Assembly: GCA_016125095.1 (NCBI GenBank)
Contig: WGMK01000007.1
Location: forward strand, 62,001-126,000
Direction: 5' to 3'
DNA length: 64,000 nt
Source of the DNA: Candidatus Hydrogenedens sp.
GTDB lineage: Bacteria > Hydrogenedentota > Hydrogenedentia > Hydrogenedentales > JAEUWI01
The translations under genes were made by a program, and so were the position numbers. This document shows positions 26,022 through 34,797 of the stretch, piece after piece. Position 1 is the first letter of the stretch, and each line of letters begins with the position of its first letter. Under the pieces are notes generated by a model. The model did no database searches. It was not told where the DNA came from and worked only from the letters and a program-made list of their open reading frames with translations.

Positions 26022-27248
26022 CTATTTCCGCCGGGTGAGGTACACCTTGATGTTGTGACTGCTGCGGCCCACGGCCACGATGTCGGGGATGGTGTCGCCA
26101 TCGAGGTCGCCCACTTGCAGGTCTTCAGTGGCCATGCCGCCGTCGTCGACATACGATTCGTCCACCGCCACGTTACCATCGCTATCGGCCGCGCCGAAGC
26201 GGTAAAGCTTCAGTCCGACGCGTCCGGTATGCGGACTGGGTTCGCGGTATCCCGCCACCAGTTCATCGCGCCCGTCCCCGTCAAAGTCGGCCCAGCCGAG
26301 CGCGTGGCCCTGGTTAAAGGATTCATCGAGCACTTGACGCTGCCAGTTCTCAACAGCCTCGAGCGGGGCAGGCGCGTCGGGGTGATAGAGCACCACCATG
26401 TTGCCGTGCCAAGGCTCGATGGTGGCGAACACCGGCAGGTCCTTCGCCCAGTGTCCAGTCTTCACCTCGCTCGAGCCGCTGCGCGGCCAATGCTGCGGAC
26501 TGCCGTCGCTCAGGTGGCGTGCCGACCACGCGCCGTCAGTGCCCGGGTGCAGCAGCGTGATGCCCTCGAAGGATACGGCCAGCAGATTGTCCTTGCCATC
26601 GCTCGCCCGGAAGGGAATGAGATTGTGCATGACATGATAGCGCTCGGTCACGACGCTTACCGGCCATGGCTCGTGCATGAAGTCCTTGGGGGGCCGCAGT
26701 TGCAGCAGGCGGACGCCCGCCTCGCGGAATTCCGGGTCGGTGGTGCCGCGCCCTTTCAATGGCGCGACGTATAGCTCTTGGGCGCCATCGCCATCGCCAT
26801 CGCTGTCGGCCCAGCGGATGCGGTGCAAGGAAGGTTCGGTCAGGATCTTTGTGCTGGACCAGGGCGCCTTTACGTCGTCTCTGCGCGAGAGAACATACAG
26901 CGCGCCGCCGCCGTTGGTGTTGTCGAATTGCCAGTCCGCCCCGGCCGCCAGTTCCGGCAGTCCATCGCCATTGAGATCGGCCGCCGCCATGCACACGTTC
27001 AGCCCTTCCAGCGCGGGCGAGATCAGGTGGCGCTCCCAGCCGGGATTCTCGTACCAGGCGATGTCGTCGTTGCTCATCGCGATGATGTCGAGGTCGCCGT
27101 CGCCCTCGACGTCGGCAAGCGCCACAGCCGGCACAATCCCCGCGTCGGGATTGACCGTGATGACCTCGAATTCGACCGCATGCGCGGTCCGGGCAGTCAA
27201 TCCGAGCACGAGTAATCCAAACGCCGCTCGAAGATAGTTGTTCGTCAT
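26022..27248 (-). CDS. Secreted FG-GAP/VCBS-repeat beta-propeller
   Basis: 408 residues. A signal peptide (MTNNYLRAAFGLLVLGLTARTAHA) is followed by blades with calcium-binding DxDxDG-type loops: LADVEGDGDLDIIAM, AADLNGDGLPELAAG, WADFDGDGRDELVAG and VGDLDGDTIPDIVAVG. GGAGG lies 6 bases before the ATG. The frame reaches back to 27737 inside the neighbouring gene and I reject that part. It lies 20 bases downstream of the Reg_prop/hydrolase-like gene on the same strand, so the pair form an operon. Likely an extracellular or surface carbohydrate- or protein-binding factor; the ligand is unknown. Confidence 0.82.
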   Translation of the reverse strand: MTNNYLRAAFGLLVLGLTARTAHAVEFEVITVNPDAGIVPAVALADVEGDGDLDIIAMSNDDIAWYENPGWERHLISPALEGLNVCMAAADLNGDGLPELAAGADWQFDNTNGGGALYVLSRRDDVKAPWSSTKILTEPSLHRIRWADSDGDGDGAQELYVAPLKGRGTTDPEFREAGVRLLQLRPPKDFMHEPWPVSVVTERYHVMHNLIPFRASDGKDNLLAVSFEGITLLHPGTDGAWSARHLSDGSPQHWPRSGSSEVKTGHWAKDLPVFATIEPWHGNMVVLYHPDAPAPLEAVENWQRQVLDESFNQGHALGWADFDGDGRDELVAGYREPSPHTGRVGLKLYRFGAADSDGNVAVDESYVDDGGMATEDLQVGDLDGDTIPDIVAVGRSSHNIKVYLTRRK

Positions 27249-27268
27249 GATCGATCCTCCGCTCTCGT

Positions 27269-29500
27269 TCACTCGGCCGCGATGGCGCCGGTGTGGCGGC
27301 CCATCCAGTAGGCCACCAGCCAGAAGGTCGGCGCCCATTCCGTGCGGCCGGATTCTCCGCCGCTCGCTTCCCAGGGATTCTTGTCCCAGCGCACCGTGGC
27401 GCGTTCGCTGGGCGGCAGCAGGCGGCTGGTCTGCAGGTCTTCCAGGATAGGTGCCCGTACGATGTCGAGATCCTCTCGCTGGCGCTGGTCGACGTAATAG
27501 CTGATCAGGTCGAGTGGCGTATCGCGCAGGAAAAACAGCGAGTCGTCGAGCTGCACGGTGTCGCCCGTCAGCAGTTGGTAGGTGAAATTGAACCAGGGGT
27601 TCTGCTCGTTCCGGATGCCCGCATACCATTCGTCGAGACTGGCGCGGTAGATGGCCAGCAGCTCCGGGTCGGTTTCGTACACCATGAGCCCGCGATACAC
27701 CAGCGCCAGCAGCGTGTCGTCGATGTGGGTGATCCATGCCGGGTCGAAGACTTTCGCGTGGCGCGCGTTCTCGGCGAAGTTATGGTTGTGCACGAGGTCC
27801 AGGTACAGCTCGCGGTACTTGTCGTCTCCGGTGATGTGCCAGGTGGTGAGCAGATAGCTGAGCATTTCGGCGCTGTTGATGCCGCGCTCGGCCCGCCAGT
27901 CGGGATCGTTGTTGATCGTGTCCGGGTTCCACACGCCCCAGTGCGTGTGCTTGCCGTCGATATCCAGCAGGTTCAGATCGCCCGCGATAAGATAGTCCAT
28001 CACCTTGGCGACGTGTTGGCGGATGGCCGGCTTCTCGTCCTCCGTGGCCACGAGATCGTAGTACACGCCGAAGCCGTGGAAGTGGCCGGTGTATTCGTCG
28101 CTGCTGGTGTCGCCCTTCCAGCGCCACGCGCCGTCGGGAGACATGCGCCAGCGGTTTTCGATGGGCTTGTAGCGCGGGTCCACAACCGAAAGCACCGCGC
28201 GCTCGTTGTCCGTAAAGGTCTCGTTGGCGTCGTGCATGTGGTCCCAGTCCGGCGGAATCACCGTGCGGGAAATGAAGCCGTCCGTGCCGTTCACGTCCAC
28301 GAGGAAGGTAAGCGCCTTCCAGCTTCGACGCGCCTTCTCGAGCGCGTCCTGGCTGCCCGTGGCGGCGTAGCGATAGGCCTGCGCCGCCATGTATTGCGAG
28401 GTATATTCGCCGTCGTTGTCGTCGTCTTCCGGCCGCCAATCCTGCAGCGAACCCGGCACGTTCAGCACAATCTTCTCCACGAATCCCGGCGGACGCACGT
28501 GCCGCGCCTCGGTAATCCGGTCGAAGTAATCCGCCTTGTCCTCGAGCGTCATCGGGGCCTCGCTGATTTTGCTCAGTCCGCCGCGCGTGAGCACCCACAC
28601 CGCGCGTCCCGAGGGCGTCGCGTCCATGGCGATGACGTCGTCGCTCGGCAGCCAGCGGCGGCTGTGGCGCACGGTGTGCGTGCCGTCCGACTTGAAGATG
28701 CTGACGCCGCCCTGCGTGCCGACCCACATCTCGCCGCGCGGACCCTGCACGATGCTGCTGACCCAGCCGTTCGGCAGGCCGTCTGCGGGGTGGATCTCGC
28801 GGGCCTTTTCACCGCCCGCATATACCGTCACGCCGCCCAGCCCGCCGGCCCACACCTGACCCTCGGGAGACACCGCGATGCCGAAAATATCGGCGGCGAT
28901 GATGTCGTCGGTCGATTGATAGAGGCGGCCCTCTGTCCCGTTCCAGGTATAAAGCCCCTTCGCGGTGGCGATATACAGCGTGTCGTCCTGCTGGACCAGC
29001 CCGCGGATGCCGCGCGACATCTCGGGCAGGGGCGTGATACCGGCGTCTTTCTTCGCCGTGCTGCCCGCGAATTGCGCACCCGCGAAGACCACGCCGCCGT
29101 CAACCACCTGCAGCGCCGCCGCTGGGGCCGGGGTGGCGAGTACCAGTTCGGCCGACCCGCCGCGCACCGAGGCGATGCCGTTCATGGTGGCGTAATAGGT
29201 GGTCAGCTTACGGCCGCGCGCGCCGTCGTCGTCGATGCTGAACACAGGCACTGCGCCGAGCGGATGCAGTTCGGGGCCTTGCCATTCGCCATCGGCGCCG
29301 AACACCCACACGCCGTCCTGTGTGCCGACATGCACCGCGCCGTCGGGCGTGGCGTGCACGCACAGCGGGCGGCCGACACCTTCGGGGAAGGGATGCTGTT
29401 CGGCGGATTGCTGCGGGAAGGACGTGTCAGGCGCTTGCGCCCCGGCTAGCGCCGCCCATGCCGCAATCCCTACAATCGCCCAGTACTGCACATAACGCAT
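27269..29500 (-). CDS. Secreted Reg_prop-type propeller fused to an alpha/alpha-toroid-like domain
   Basis: 743 residues. A signal peptide (MRYVQYWAIVGIAAWAALAGA) precedes seven or so blades like those of two-component regulator propellers: TPDGAVHVGTQDGVWVF, GLYTWNGTEGRLYQ, VSPEGQVWAGGLGGVTVY, GPRGEMWVGTQGGVSIF and AVWVLTRGGLSKI (about 30-310). The remaining ~430 residues are helix-rich with aromatic motifs (GHFHGFGVYYDL, NDPDWRAERGINSAEML) as in six-hairpin glycosidase or polysaccharide-lyase toroids. No kinase follows the propeller, unlike BaeS-type hybrid sensors. GAGGAG lies 7 bases before the ATG. A secreted hydrolase or lyase is inferred from the fold; catalytic residues are not assigned. 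Confidence 0.7.
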   Translation of the reverse strand: MRYVQYWAIVGIAAWAALAGAQAPDTSFPQQSAEQHPFPEGVGRPLCVHATPDGAVHVGTQDGVWVFGADGEWQGPELHPLGAVPVFSIDDDGARGRKLTTYYATMNGIASVRGGSAELVLATPAPAAALQVVDGGVVFAGAQFAGSTAKKDAGITPLPEMSRGIRGLVQQDDTLYIATAKGLYTWNGTEGRLYQSTDDIIAADIFGIAVSPEGQVWAGGLGGVTVYAGGEKAREIHPADGLPNGWVSSIVQGPRGEMWVGTQGGVSIFKSDGTHTVRHSRRWLPSDDVIAMDATPSGRAVWVLTRGGLSKISEAPMTLEDKADYFDRITEARHVRPPGFVEKIVLNVPGSLQDWRPEDDDNDGEYTSQYMAAQAYRYAATGSQDALEKARRSWKALTFLVDVNGTDGFISRTVIPPDWDHMHDANETFTDNERAVLSVVDPRYKPIENRWRMSPDGAWRWKGDTSSDEYTGHFHGFGVYYDLVATEDEKPAIRQHVAKVMDYLIAGDLNLLDIDGKHTHWGVWNPDTINNDPDWRAERGINSAEMLSYLLTTWHITGDDKYRELYLDLVHNHNFAENARHAKVFDPAWITHIDDTLLALVYRGLMVYETDPELLAIYRASLDEWYAGIRNEQNPWFNFTYQLLTGDTVQLDDSLFFLRDTPLDLISYYVDQRQREDLDIVRAPILEDLQTSRLLPPSERATVRWDKNPWEASGGESGRTEWAPTFWLVAYWMGRHTGAIAAE

Positions 29501-29557
29501 GGCGCGCTCCTCGTTGGCCTCGTTCAAGCGCGCTATTCTGGAGGGCACACGCGCGCT

Positions 29558-31414
29558 TTGCAAGCATCGGAACCCAAGCTGCCCGGTACGCTTCCTCGCT
29601 GGGCCGCCGCGCTCCTCGGGCTGATGGCGCTGCTGCCGGTGGGCAATTGGCTGGCGCTGGTCGCACTGCCACCTACAGGACTGGTCCCCAGCGGCCTGCA
29701 CACCGTGGACACCTATTGCTATGTGACGCCGATGCGCTACATGCCCGAGGGCTTCGTATCGCCCTATGCACGGGTGACGGACGGGGCCATGCCCGCAGGG
29801 ACGCTGTACTACGGCATGCCCTATCATTACCTTTACGGCGCGCTGGGCGTGTTGAACAAGGCCGTACCGATACCGCCGTTGCTGCTGTTGGCAATCGCGC
29901 AAGGGGCTGCGTTCGGGCTGCTGCTTTGGGCCGTGTGGCGCTTGTTCGATGTCGTGCTGCCGGCGGTGCGCGATTCGGCGTTCGCGCTCGTCGTGCTCGG
30001 CGGGGGCCTGGGGGGGATCGCGGGATTCGCCGGCATTGCTATGGGTTGGGGCGCTAGCCCGGTCTTCCAGGAAGCCTTTCGCCGGTGGTTCGTATTCGAT
30101 GTCGTCGAGGGGGCGCGCGGTAATCTGCACCTCTTGCAGGATCGCCTGTATTACACCCTGCCGTTGGCGCTGGCGTTATTGGGGTGGGCGATGCTCGCGG
30201 ATGGCTCGCGGGTACGCTCGCCCTACCGGTGGGTGCCGGGGGTGTTGCTTGCCGCGGCGACGCTGATTAACTTCCGTGTGGGGCCGATGGTGTGGGCGGT
30301 GGCCCTGCTGCCAATGCTGACGGGCCATGCGCCGCGGAGGGCGGGAACCTGGACGTTGGGCATGGCGGCGGGGCTGGTCTGCGCACTCCTCATCGCCAGC
30401 CGGAACCCCTCGCACGTGAGCAGTTCGATGGGCATCACGCGCGAGGCCATTGGGCTCGCGGCGTGGGCGGGGGCGTCGGGGCTATTGATACCGCCTGCGG
30501 TCATTGCGCTATGGCAGAACCTCCGATCATCCTCGGGATGGACGCGCTACGCCGCCGGGGCGGGCACAGGCTACCTGTTTTCGTTCGTCGCGCTCTACGC
30601 CGGGTATCACGTCTACTACGGCAATCTTTTCTTGCCGCTCGATTTCGCGGCTGCCGTCGCCGTGTCCGATGTGGCGCTGTTGGGGCTGCCGCTGGGCGTC
30701 GCCGCGGTGCATTTCCTGCCCCGGCGTGATGCCGAAGAGGGCGACCCGCCGGTCTGGCTGGCGCTGTGGTTCCTTGGATTCCTTGGCGTCGGCGTGTCGG
30801 CGTGGGGACAGGGCTGGTTTCTGCAATTCGCCCCGCAGCGGCTGCTGGTGTTGTGCGGCATGCCGCTCGCGGCCCTGGCCGCCTATGGGCTGCAAGGCTG
30901 GCGATGGCGCCGCGCGTATTTCTCGGTCACGCTGGCCCTCGGTATTACCAGCATCGCCTTCACCTGGCTCTTGTCGCATGGCCCACTCTTCGACACCCAG
31001 GCGCGCGCGCTGCTGCCGTGGACGCGATTCGCCTACATCACGAAGGCCGAGGCGGAGGCGATCTCCCAGTTGGACGAAGGCGTCGTCCTGACGCCCTCGC
31101 TCGGTGCGCCGCTCTATGGCGACGTGATAGCAGCACGCACGAAGTGCAGCGTGGTCTACGGCAACGGCACGCTCGATTTCAGCCGCGAAAACATGACCGC
31201 CGTGCGCCGCGCCGTGGCACGCTTCTACAGTTTGGATTCCACGCCCGACGAGCGGCTTGCCCTGCTCGATGCCTGGCGCGTGCGCTATGTGTTCTGCCCA
31301 GCGCTCGCGCCCGTGGCGCCCGAGGTGGTCCGCGTCTTGCAAGCCACACTGCCGCTGCAGGTAGGCTATGCGCAAGAGGGCGTGACGCTGCTGGAGCGTC
31401 GGCCAGGAGAGTAA
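29558..31414 (+). CDS. Large polytopic membrane protein of unknown function
   Basis: 618 residues, about 10-12 hydrophobic spans from residue 14 to about 470, then a soluble C-terminal domain of about 140 residues (CSVVYGNGTLDFSRENMTAV, RVRYVFCPAL). The long periplasmic-type loop after the first span has HTVDTYCYVTPM and YYGMPYHYLYGALG. The plan resembles uncharacterised GT-C-like or polyprenyl-sugar-dependent membrane proteins. The start is a TTG at 29558; GGAGG lies upstream but 13 bases away, so the true start may differ. A distant cousin in architecture is at 49535. It is divergent from the propeller genes and 4 bases before the DUF1805 gene. Confidence 0.62.
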   Translation: MQASEPKLPGTLPRWAAALLGLMALLPVGNWLALVALPPTGLVPSGLHTVDTYCYVTPMRYMPEGFVSPYARVTDGAMPAGTLYYGMPYHYLYGALGVLNKAVPIPPLLLLAIAQGAAFGLLLWAVWRLFDVVLPAVRDSAFALVVLGGGLGGIAGFAGIAMGWGASPVFQEAFRRWFVFDVVEGARGNLHLLQDRLYYTLPLALALLGWAMLADGSRVRSPYRWVPGVLLAAATLINFRVGPMVWAVALLPMLTGHAPRRAGTWTLGMAAGLVCALLIASRNPSHVSSSMGITREAIGLAAWAGASGLLIPPAVIALWQNLRSSSGWTRYAAGAGTGYLFSFVALYAGYHVYYGNLFLPLDFAAAVAVSDVALLGLPLGVAAVHFLPRRDAEEGDPPVWLALWFLGFLGVGVSAWGQGWFLQFAPQRLLVLCGMPLAALAAYGLQGWRWRRAYFSVTLALGITSIAFTWLLSHGPLFDTQARALLPWTRFAYITKAEAEAISQLDEGVVLTPSLGAPLYGDVIAARTKCSVVYGNGTLDFSRENMTAVRRAVARFYSLDSTPDERLALLDAWRVRYVFCPALAPVAPEVVRVLQATLPLQVGYAQEGVTLLERRPGE

Positions 31415-31418
31415 TCGC

Positions 31419-31682
31419 ATGGACTGGACGGGATTCGATCGCTTTCATATCGGCCTCAAGCGGCCGCTGCTGCTGGTGCGCGGAAGCAAGGGCGTGCTGG
31501 CCTGCGGCTATTTGAAGGTGGAGACCTTCAACAAGACCGGAGAACTGGCGGCCATCGTGACGGGTGTGGATGACTTTGATGCCATGCCGGGCGCCAAGCT
31601 GATTGCGGTATCGAACGCAGCGGCGGCTGCCGGCCTCGCGGTGGGACAGTCCGGACGCGAGGCGCTGGAGTTGTTCCGTTGA
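31419..31682 (+). CDS. DUF1805 (YunC-like) protein
   Basis: 87 residues. The core LLLVRGSKGVLACGYLKVETFNKTG was recognised as the DUF1805/YunC fold in parts: GVLACGYL, GELAAIVTGVDDFDAM and the C-terminal GQSGREALELF. Function unknown in this family. GGAGAG from the end of the preceding gene serves as the ribosome binding site, and its TGA overlaps the ATG of the threonine dehydratase gene by one base, so all three plus-strand genes form one operon. Confidence 0.82.
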   Translation: MDWTGFDRFHIGLKRPLLLVRGSKGVLACGYLKVETFNKTGELAAIVTGVDDFDAMPGAKLIAVSNAAAAAGLAVGQSGREALELFR

Positions 31683-32623
31683 TGCTGCTGGACGCGACCC
31701 TTGCGGACTTCGAGGCCGCGCTTGCCCGTATCGCGCCCTTTGTACACCAGACGCCGGTGCATACCAGCCGCAGCCTGAACGCGCGCGCGGGGGCCGAGGT
31801 CTACCTAAAGTGCGAGTTATTTCAGCGGGCGGGAGCCTTCAAGATGCGCGGCGCGGCCAACGCCATCGCCCGCCTGTCCGATGCCGAGCGCGCCCGCGGG
31901 GTCGTCGCGCACAGCAGCGGCAACCATGCCCAGGCCGTCGCGCTTGCCGCGCAGGATTTCGGTATCGCGGCCCATATCGTCATGCCGGAAAACGTGCCGC
32001 GCGTGAAGCGTGAGGCCACCGAGGGCTACGGCGCGAAGGTGACCCTGTGCGCCCCGACCATGCAGGCCCGCGAAGCCGCCTGTGCCGAAATCGCATCCGC
32101 GACCGGGGCCGCTTTGATTCCGCCCTACGACCACGACGACGTGGCGATGGGGCAGGGAACCTGCGCACTGGAATTCCTGCGGCAGGTTCCGGGACTCGAC
32201 ACCCTCCTGGTGCCGGTCAGCGGCGGTGGGCTCATCTCGGGCGTGGCCCTGGCGGCGCACGCCGTGAATCCGGACATTTCGATCCTCGGCTGCGAACCCG
32301 CACTGGCCGACGATGCCGCGCGCTCGATGGCGGCGGGCCAGGTCGTGGTTCACCCCGCCGGGCCGACCATCGCCGATGGCCTGCGCGCGCAGGTCTGCGA
32401 CCGTACCTTCGCGGTCCTGCAGCGGCACGTGGCTGCTGTGCTCACGGTGTCGGAAGACGAGATCCGGGAGGCGATGGTCTACCTCTGGGAGCGCACGAAA
32501 CTGATGGCCGAGCCCTCAGCCGCCACGGCCCTGGCGCCGCTGCTGTTCCAGCGCGACCGCGTTCCCGGGCAGCGCATCGGCGTCATTCTCTCGGGGGGGA
32601 ACGTCGAGGCACGGCTTGCGTAG
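31682..32623 (+). CDS. Threonine dehydratase / serine racemase family PLP enzyme
   Basis: 313 residues, fold type II. The PLP lysine is in GAFKMRGAANA (near residue 54), the substrate loop is SSGNHAQAVALAA, and the phosphate-binding glycine loop is PVSGGGLISG. There is no C-terminal ACT regulatory domain, so it is the catabolic/serine-racemase-like short form rather than biosynthetic IlvA. It overlaps the DUF1805 stop (TGATG). Specificity between threonine deamination and serine racemisation cannot be decided here. Confidence 0.88.
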   Translation: MLLDATLADFEAALARIAPFVHQTPVHTSRSLNARAGAEVYLKCELFQRAGAFKMRGAANAIARLSDAERARGVVAHSSGNHAQAVALAAQDFGIAAHIVMPENVPRVKREATEGYGAKVTLCAPTMQAREAACAEIASATGAALIPPYDHDDVAMGQGTCALEFLRQVPGLDTLLVPVSGGGLISGVALAAHAVNPDISILGCEPALADDAARSMAAGQVVVHPAGPTIADGLRAQVCDRTFAVLQRHVAAVLTVSEDEIREAMVYLWERTKLMAEPSAATALAPLLFQRDRVPGQRIGVILSGGNVEARLA

Positions 32624-32626
32624 GGC

Positions 32627-33508
32627 CTAGCGCCCGTGTTCCGCCACCCAGGCATCGCGCTGGCGCACGGCGCTGGCGGGGCGGTTGGTGACGGCGATGT
32701 CGATCCCGAGTTCGTAGACCTTCGGCACCACGGCGCGGAAGAGTTCCTGGGTGAGGCTGAAGCGCCAGGAATTGTACGACGTCAGCTTGCCCCCGTCGTG
32801 CGCCCGCTGAATGACCTCCGGCCGGCGCATGCTCGGGTCGATCTCGATTACCACCAGCCGCGGGTCGTTCAGGCCCAGCGCCCAGTCCAGGTCGTCGTCG
32901 CTCATGGGCTTGAACAAGCGCGCCACGCGGGCATCCAGCGCGCGGGCCGTTTCGTAGCGCGCGCGGTCGTCTTTGCACTGGAAGTAGACCCACTCGTAGG
33001 CGTCGTGCTCCTGCACCAGCGCCACGGCGGCGGCAATGACCTCCGGGGTCTTGAACTCGGCGTTGATCACCACGCGGCCGTCCGCCCAAGCGAGGACTTC
33101 CGCGAAGGTCGGAATCGGCTGACCGCCTCCAGCGTGATAGGCGCGCAGCTCCTCGGCTGTCAGGCTGTTGATAGCCGGCCCTTCGCCGATGATCCTTCCG
33201 ATCGTCTCGTCGTGGTGCACCACCGGCACGCCGTCGCTCGTCTCGCGCAAGTCCATCTCGATGATATCCGCGCCCGCTTCGCGTGCCTTCTCGAAACGTT
33301 TCAGCGTATTGGCGTCGAGATGCAGTCCGCCTTGGTGTGCGGCCACCTGCGGGCGCGCCGAAAGCCGGTCGACGATTGGCACCGCCGCCGCCACGCCGCC
33401 TTTAGGCGCTTGCGCATAGGAAACCCATCCGCTGCCCAGCAGCAGCGCGCATACGGCAAGGCACCTCGAAAATGTACCTTTATGGCACGATTTGGTCGCG
33501 GAATCCAT
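32627..33508 (-). CDS. Secreted glycerophosphodiester phosphodiesterase family protein
   Basis: 293 residues. Signal peptide around residues 1-32 (CLAVCALLLGSGWVSYAQA). The GDPD barrel has VAAHQGGLHLDANTL, then DIIEMDLRETSDGVPVVHHDETI with the metal-binding Glu-Asp pair and the second catalytic His, and later VVINAEFKTPEVI and DIAVTNRPASAV. The usual AHRG motif is AHQG here, so the arginine after the first catalytic histidine is glutamine, and PENT is DANT. It may have altered activity or substrate. It is convergent with the dehydratase gene with only 3 bases between. Confidence 0.78.
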   Translation of the reverse strand: MDSATKSCHKGTFSRCLAVCALLLGSGWVSYAQAPKGGVAAAVPIVDRLSARPQVAAHQGGLHLDANTLKRFEKAREAGADIIEMDLRETSDGVPVVHHDETIGRIIGEGPAINSLTAEELRAYHAGGGQPIPTFAEVLAWADGRVVINAEFKTPEVIAAAVALVQEHDAYEWVYFQCKDDRARYETARALDARVARLFKPMSDDDLDWALGLNDPRLVVIEIDPSMRRPEVIQRAHDGGKLTSYNSWRFSLTQELFRAVVPKVYELGIDIAVTNRPASAVRQRDAWVAEHGR

Positions 33509-33534
33509 TTGCCTTTATTACTTTTTCCGGGTAA

Positions 33535-33568
33535 CGTTTAGCAAGCTAAACGGCGGAATTCCCCGCCG
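33535..33568. promoter_or_regulatory. Two adjacent dyads upstream of the peptide-repeat gene
   Basis: CGTTTAGC-AA-GCTAAACG (33535-33552) is a perfect 8-base dyad. It shares two bases with a second one, CGGCGG-6-CCGCCG (33551-33568). They lie 20-55 bases before the GTG at 33589, in the gap between divergent genes. They could be an operator, a leader hairpin, or both. Confidence 0.5.
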
Positions 33569-33588
33569 CGAGAGGGAGGAGATCATTC

Positions 33589-34776
33589 GTGAGACGCGCG
33601 ATTTTACTGGTCGGATTGCTTGCCGCAACGTGGAATGTGTCCGCAGAAGGTGTTGATGCAGAACGGGTTATCTCAGAGCAGCTGAAACTGAGCAGCGCAG
33701 ATGCGGCCGCTTACTGGGATGGACTCTCCTGGACGGTGGTGTCGCTGGTCGCTCAGGGGCAGCGGGTTGCGCTGGACGGACTCGGCGCGTTCGAGCCCGC
33801 TTATGCCAATGGCGGCCCGACCGGCGTGAAACGTACCCTGCGCTTCGAGTTCGACCTCGGTCCCACTATCGAGCAGCCGGGCATGAAATCGGTATTCGAC
33901 GATGAATTCATCCAGGCGCTCAGCAGTTTCGCGTGGCTGAAAGAGACGGGGGCGAAAGTCGAACGCCGATTGACCGGGGACGAATGGTCGAAGCTGCTCG
34001 ATATCTTCGTGTTCTGTGTGCTTCGCAATGCCGATGGCCAATCCCGGCAACCCTTGGGCCTGGGTCTCGGCAGCTTCTATCCGACCGCCGAAGTAGATCT
34101 CAGCGTGCAGCGGGATAAGGATGAGCGCCGGGTCGTGATTGATTTTGTCGCCGAAGACGATTCTCCGGAGAAGTTCGCATGGCAGTACGACCTCTCGGTG
34201 ACCTCGCTGGACAAGATGACGACGGCGCTGTTGAATCAGGCCGCCAACCTGTACCGCTTCGAGCGGGTCACCCGGATTCGGGAATACGGAGACGCCGCCC
34301 GGGCGGTTTCAGCCGTGGCGGACGCCTGGGTGGACGAACTGGATGATTTGACCGGCGGCACCAAGGCGCAGGACCACAATTCTTCGCGCTCGAACAAGAC
34401 CGCCAGCATCATCGCGGACGGTCTCGGCGGGCTTGACGATGCGTTGAACCTCATCAAGGCCGCGGCGGCGCAAGACCACAATTCGTCGCGTTCGAACAAG
34501 ACCGCGAGCGTGATCGATAACGTCGGCGATGGCGGCGGCTGGACCTCCGAAACGCTGAACCAGAAGGCGCAGGATCACAACTCGAGCCGCTCCAACAAGA
34601 CGGCCTCGAAGAACGCGGACTTCTACAACGACCTGACGAGCCGCTACGACGGCGCCTACACCACCCGCGCGCAAGACCACAATTCTAGCCGTTCCAACAA
34701 GACCGCGTCGATAATCGTCGATTTCGATCCGAGTCCGGATCTTGATGCCTTGTTCGAGCGCGTCGCGGGATTCTAA
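33589..34776 (+). CDS. Secreted protein with four copies of the 14-residue peptide AQDHNSSRSNKTAS
   Basis: 395 residues, GTG start with GGAGGAGATC upstream. A short signal peptide (MRRAILLVGLLAATWNVSA) leads to a ~235-residue N-terminal region with no family I recognise; it mixes strands and helices (TLRFEFDLGPTIEQPGMKSV, RRVVIDFVAED). From residue 260 the sequence holds four identical AQDHNSSRSNKTAS units, starting at residues 260, 294, 327 and 361, separated by 19-20 variable residues. Each unit has two N-x-S/T sequons, and DHNSS fits the extended bacterial sequon D/E-x-N-x-S/T. The protein ends 21 residues after the last copy. Exported; role unknown. Confidence 0.85.
   Translation: MRRAILLVGLLAATWNVSAEGVDAERVISEQLKLSSADAAAYWDGLSWTVVSLVAQGQRVALDGLGAFEPAYANGGPTGVKRTLRFEFDLGPTIEQPGMKSVFDDEFIQALSSFAWLKETGAKVERRLTGDEWSKLLDIFVFCVLRNADGQSRQPLGLGLGSFYPTAEVDLSVQRDKDERRVVIDFVAEDDSPEKFAWQYDLSVTSLDKMTTALLNQAANLYRFERVTRIREYGDAARAVSAVADAWVDELDDLTGGTKAQDHNSSRSNKTASIIADGLGGLDDALNLIKAAAAQDHNSSRSNKTASVIDNVGDGGGWTSETLNQKAQDHNSSRSNKTASKNADFYNDLTSRYDGAYTTRAQDHNSSRSNKTASIIVDFDPSPDLDALFERVAGF
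34366..34710 (+). repeat. Four coding copies of a 42-base unit with synonymous divergence
   Basis: Copies at 34366-34407, 34468-34509, 34567-34608 and 34669-34710 encode the identical 14 residues. The DNA differs at synonymous sites, including serine codons TCG versus AGC that cannot interconvert by one change without altering the residue. The start-to-start period is 102, 99 and 102 bases. Confidence 0.95.
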
Positions 34777-34797
34777 GGTCGTTTCATTGCGTTTTAT

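Noticed and set aside
27293..29449. A 718-codon plus-strand ORF opposite the propeller/toroid gene
   Set aside because: The minus-strand gene has a signal peptide, propeller blades and a ribosome binding site; the plus frame has none of these.
34366..34710. TPR, PPR or TAL-type 34-residue repeat
   Set aside because: Only 14 of the 34 residues are constant and they are polar; no helix-turn-helix hydrophobic pattern is conserved between copies.
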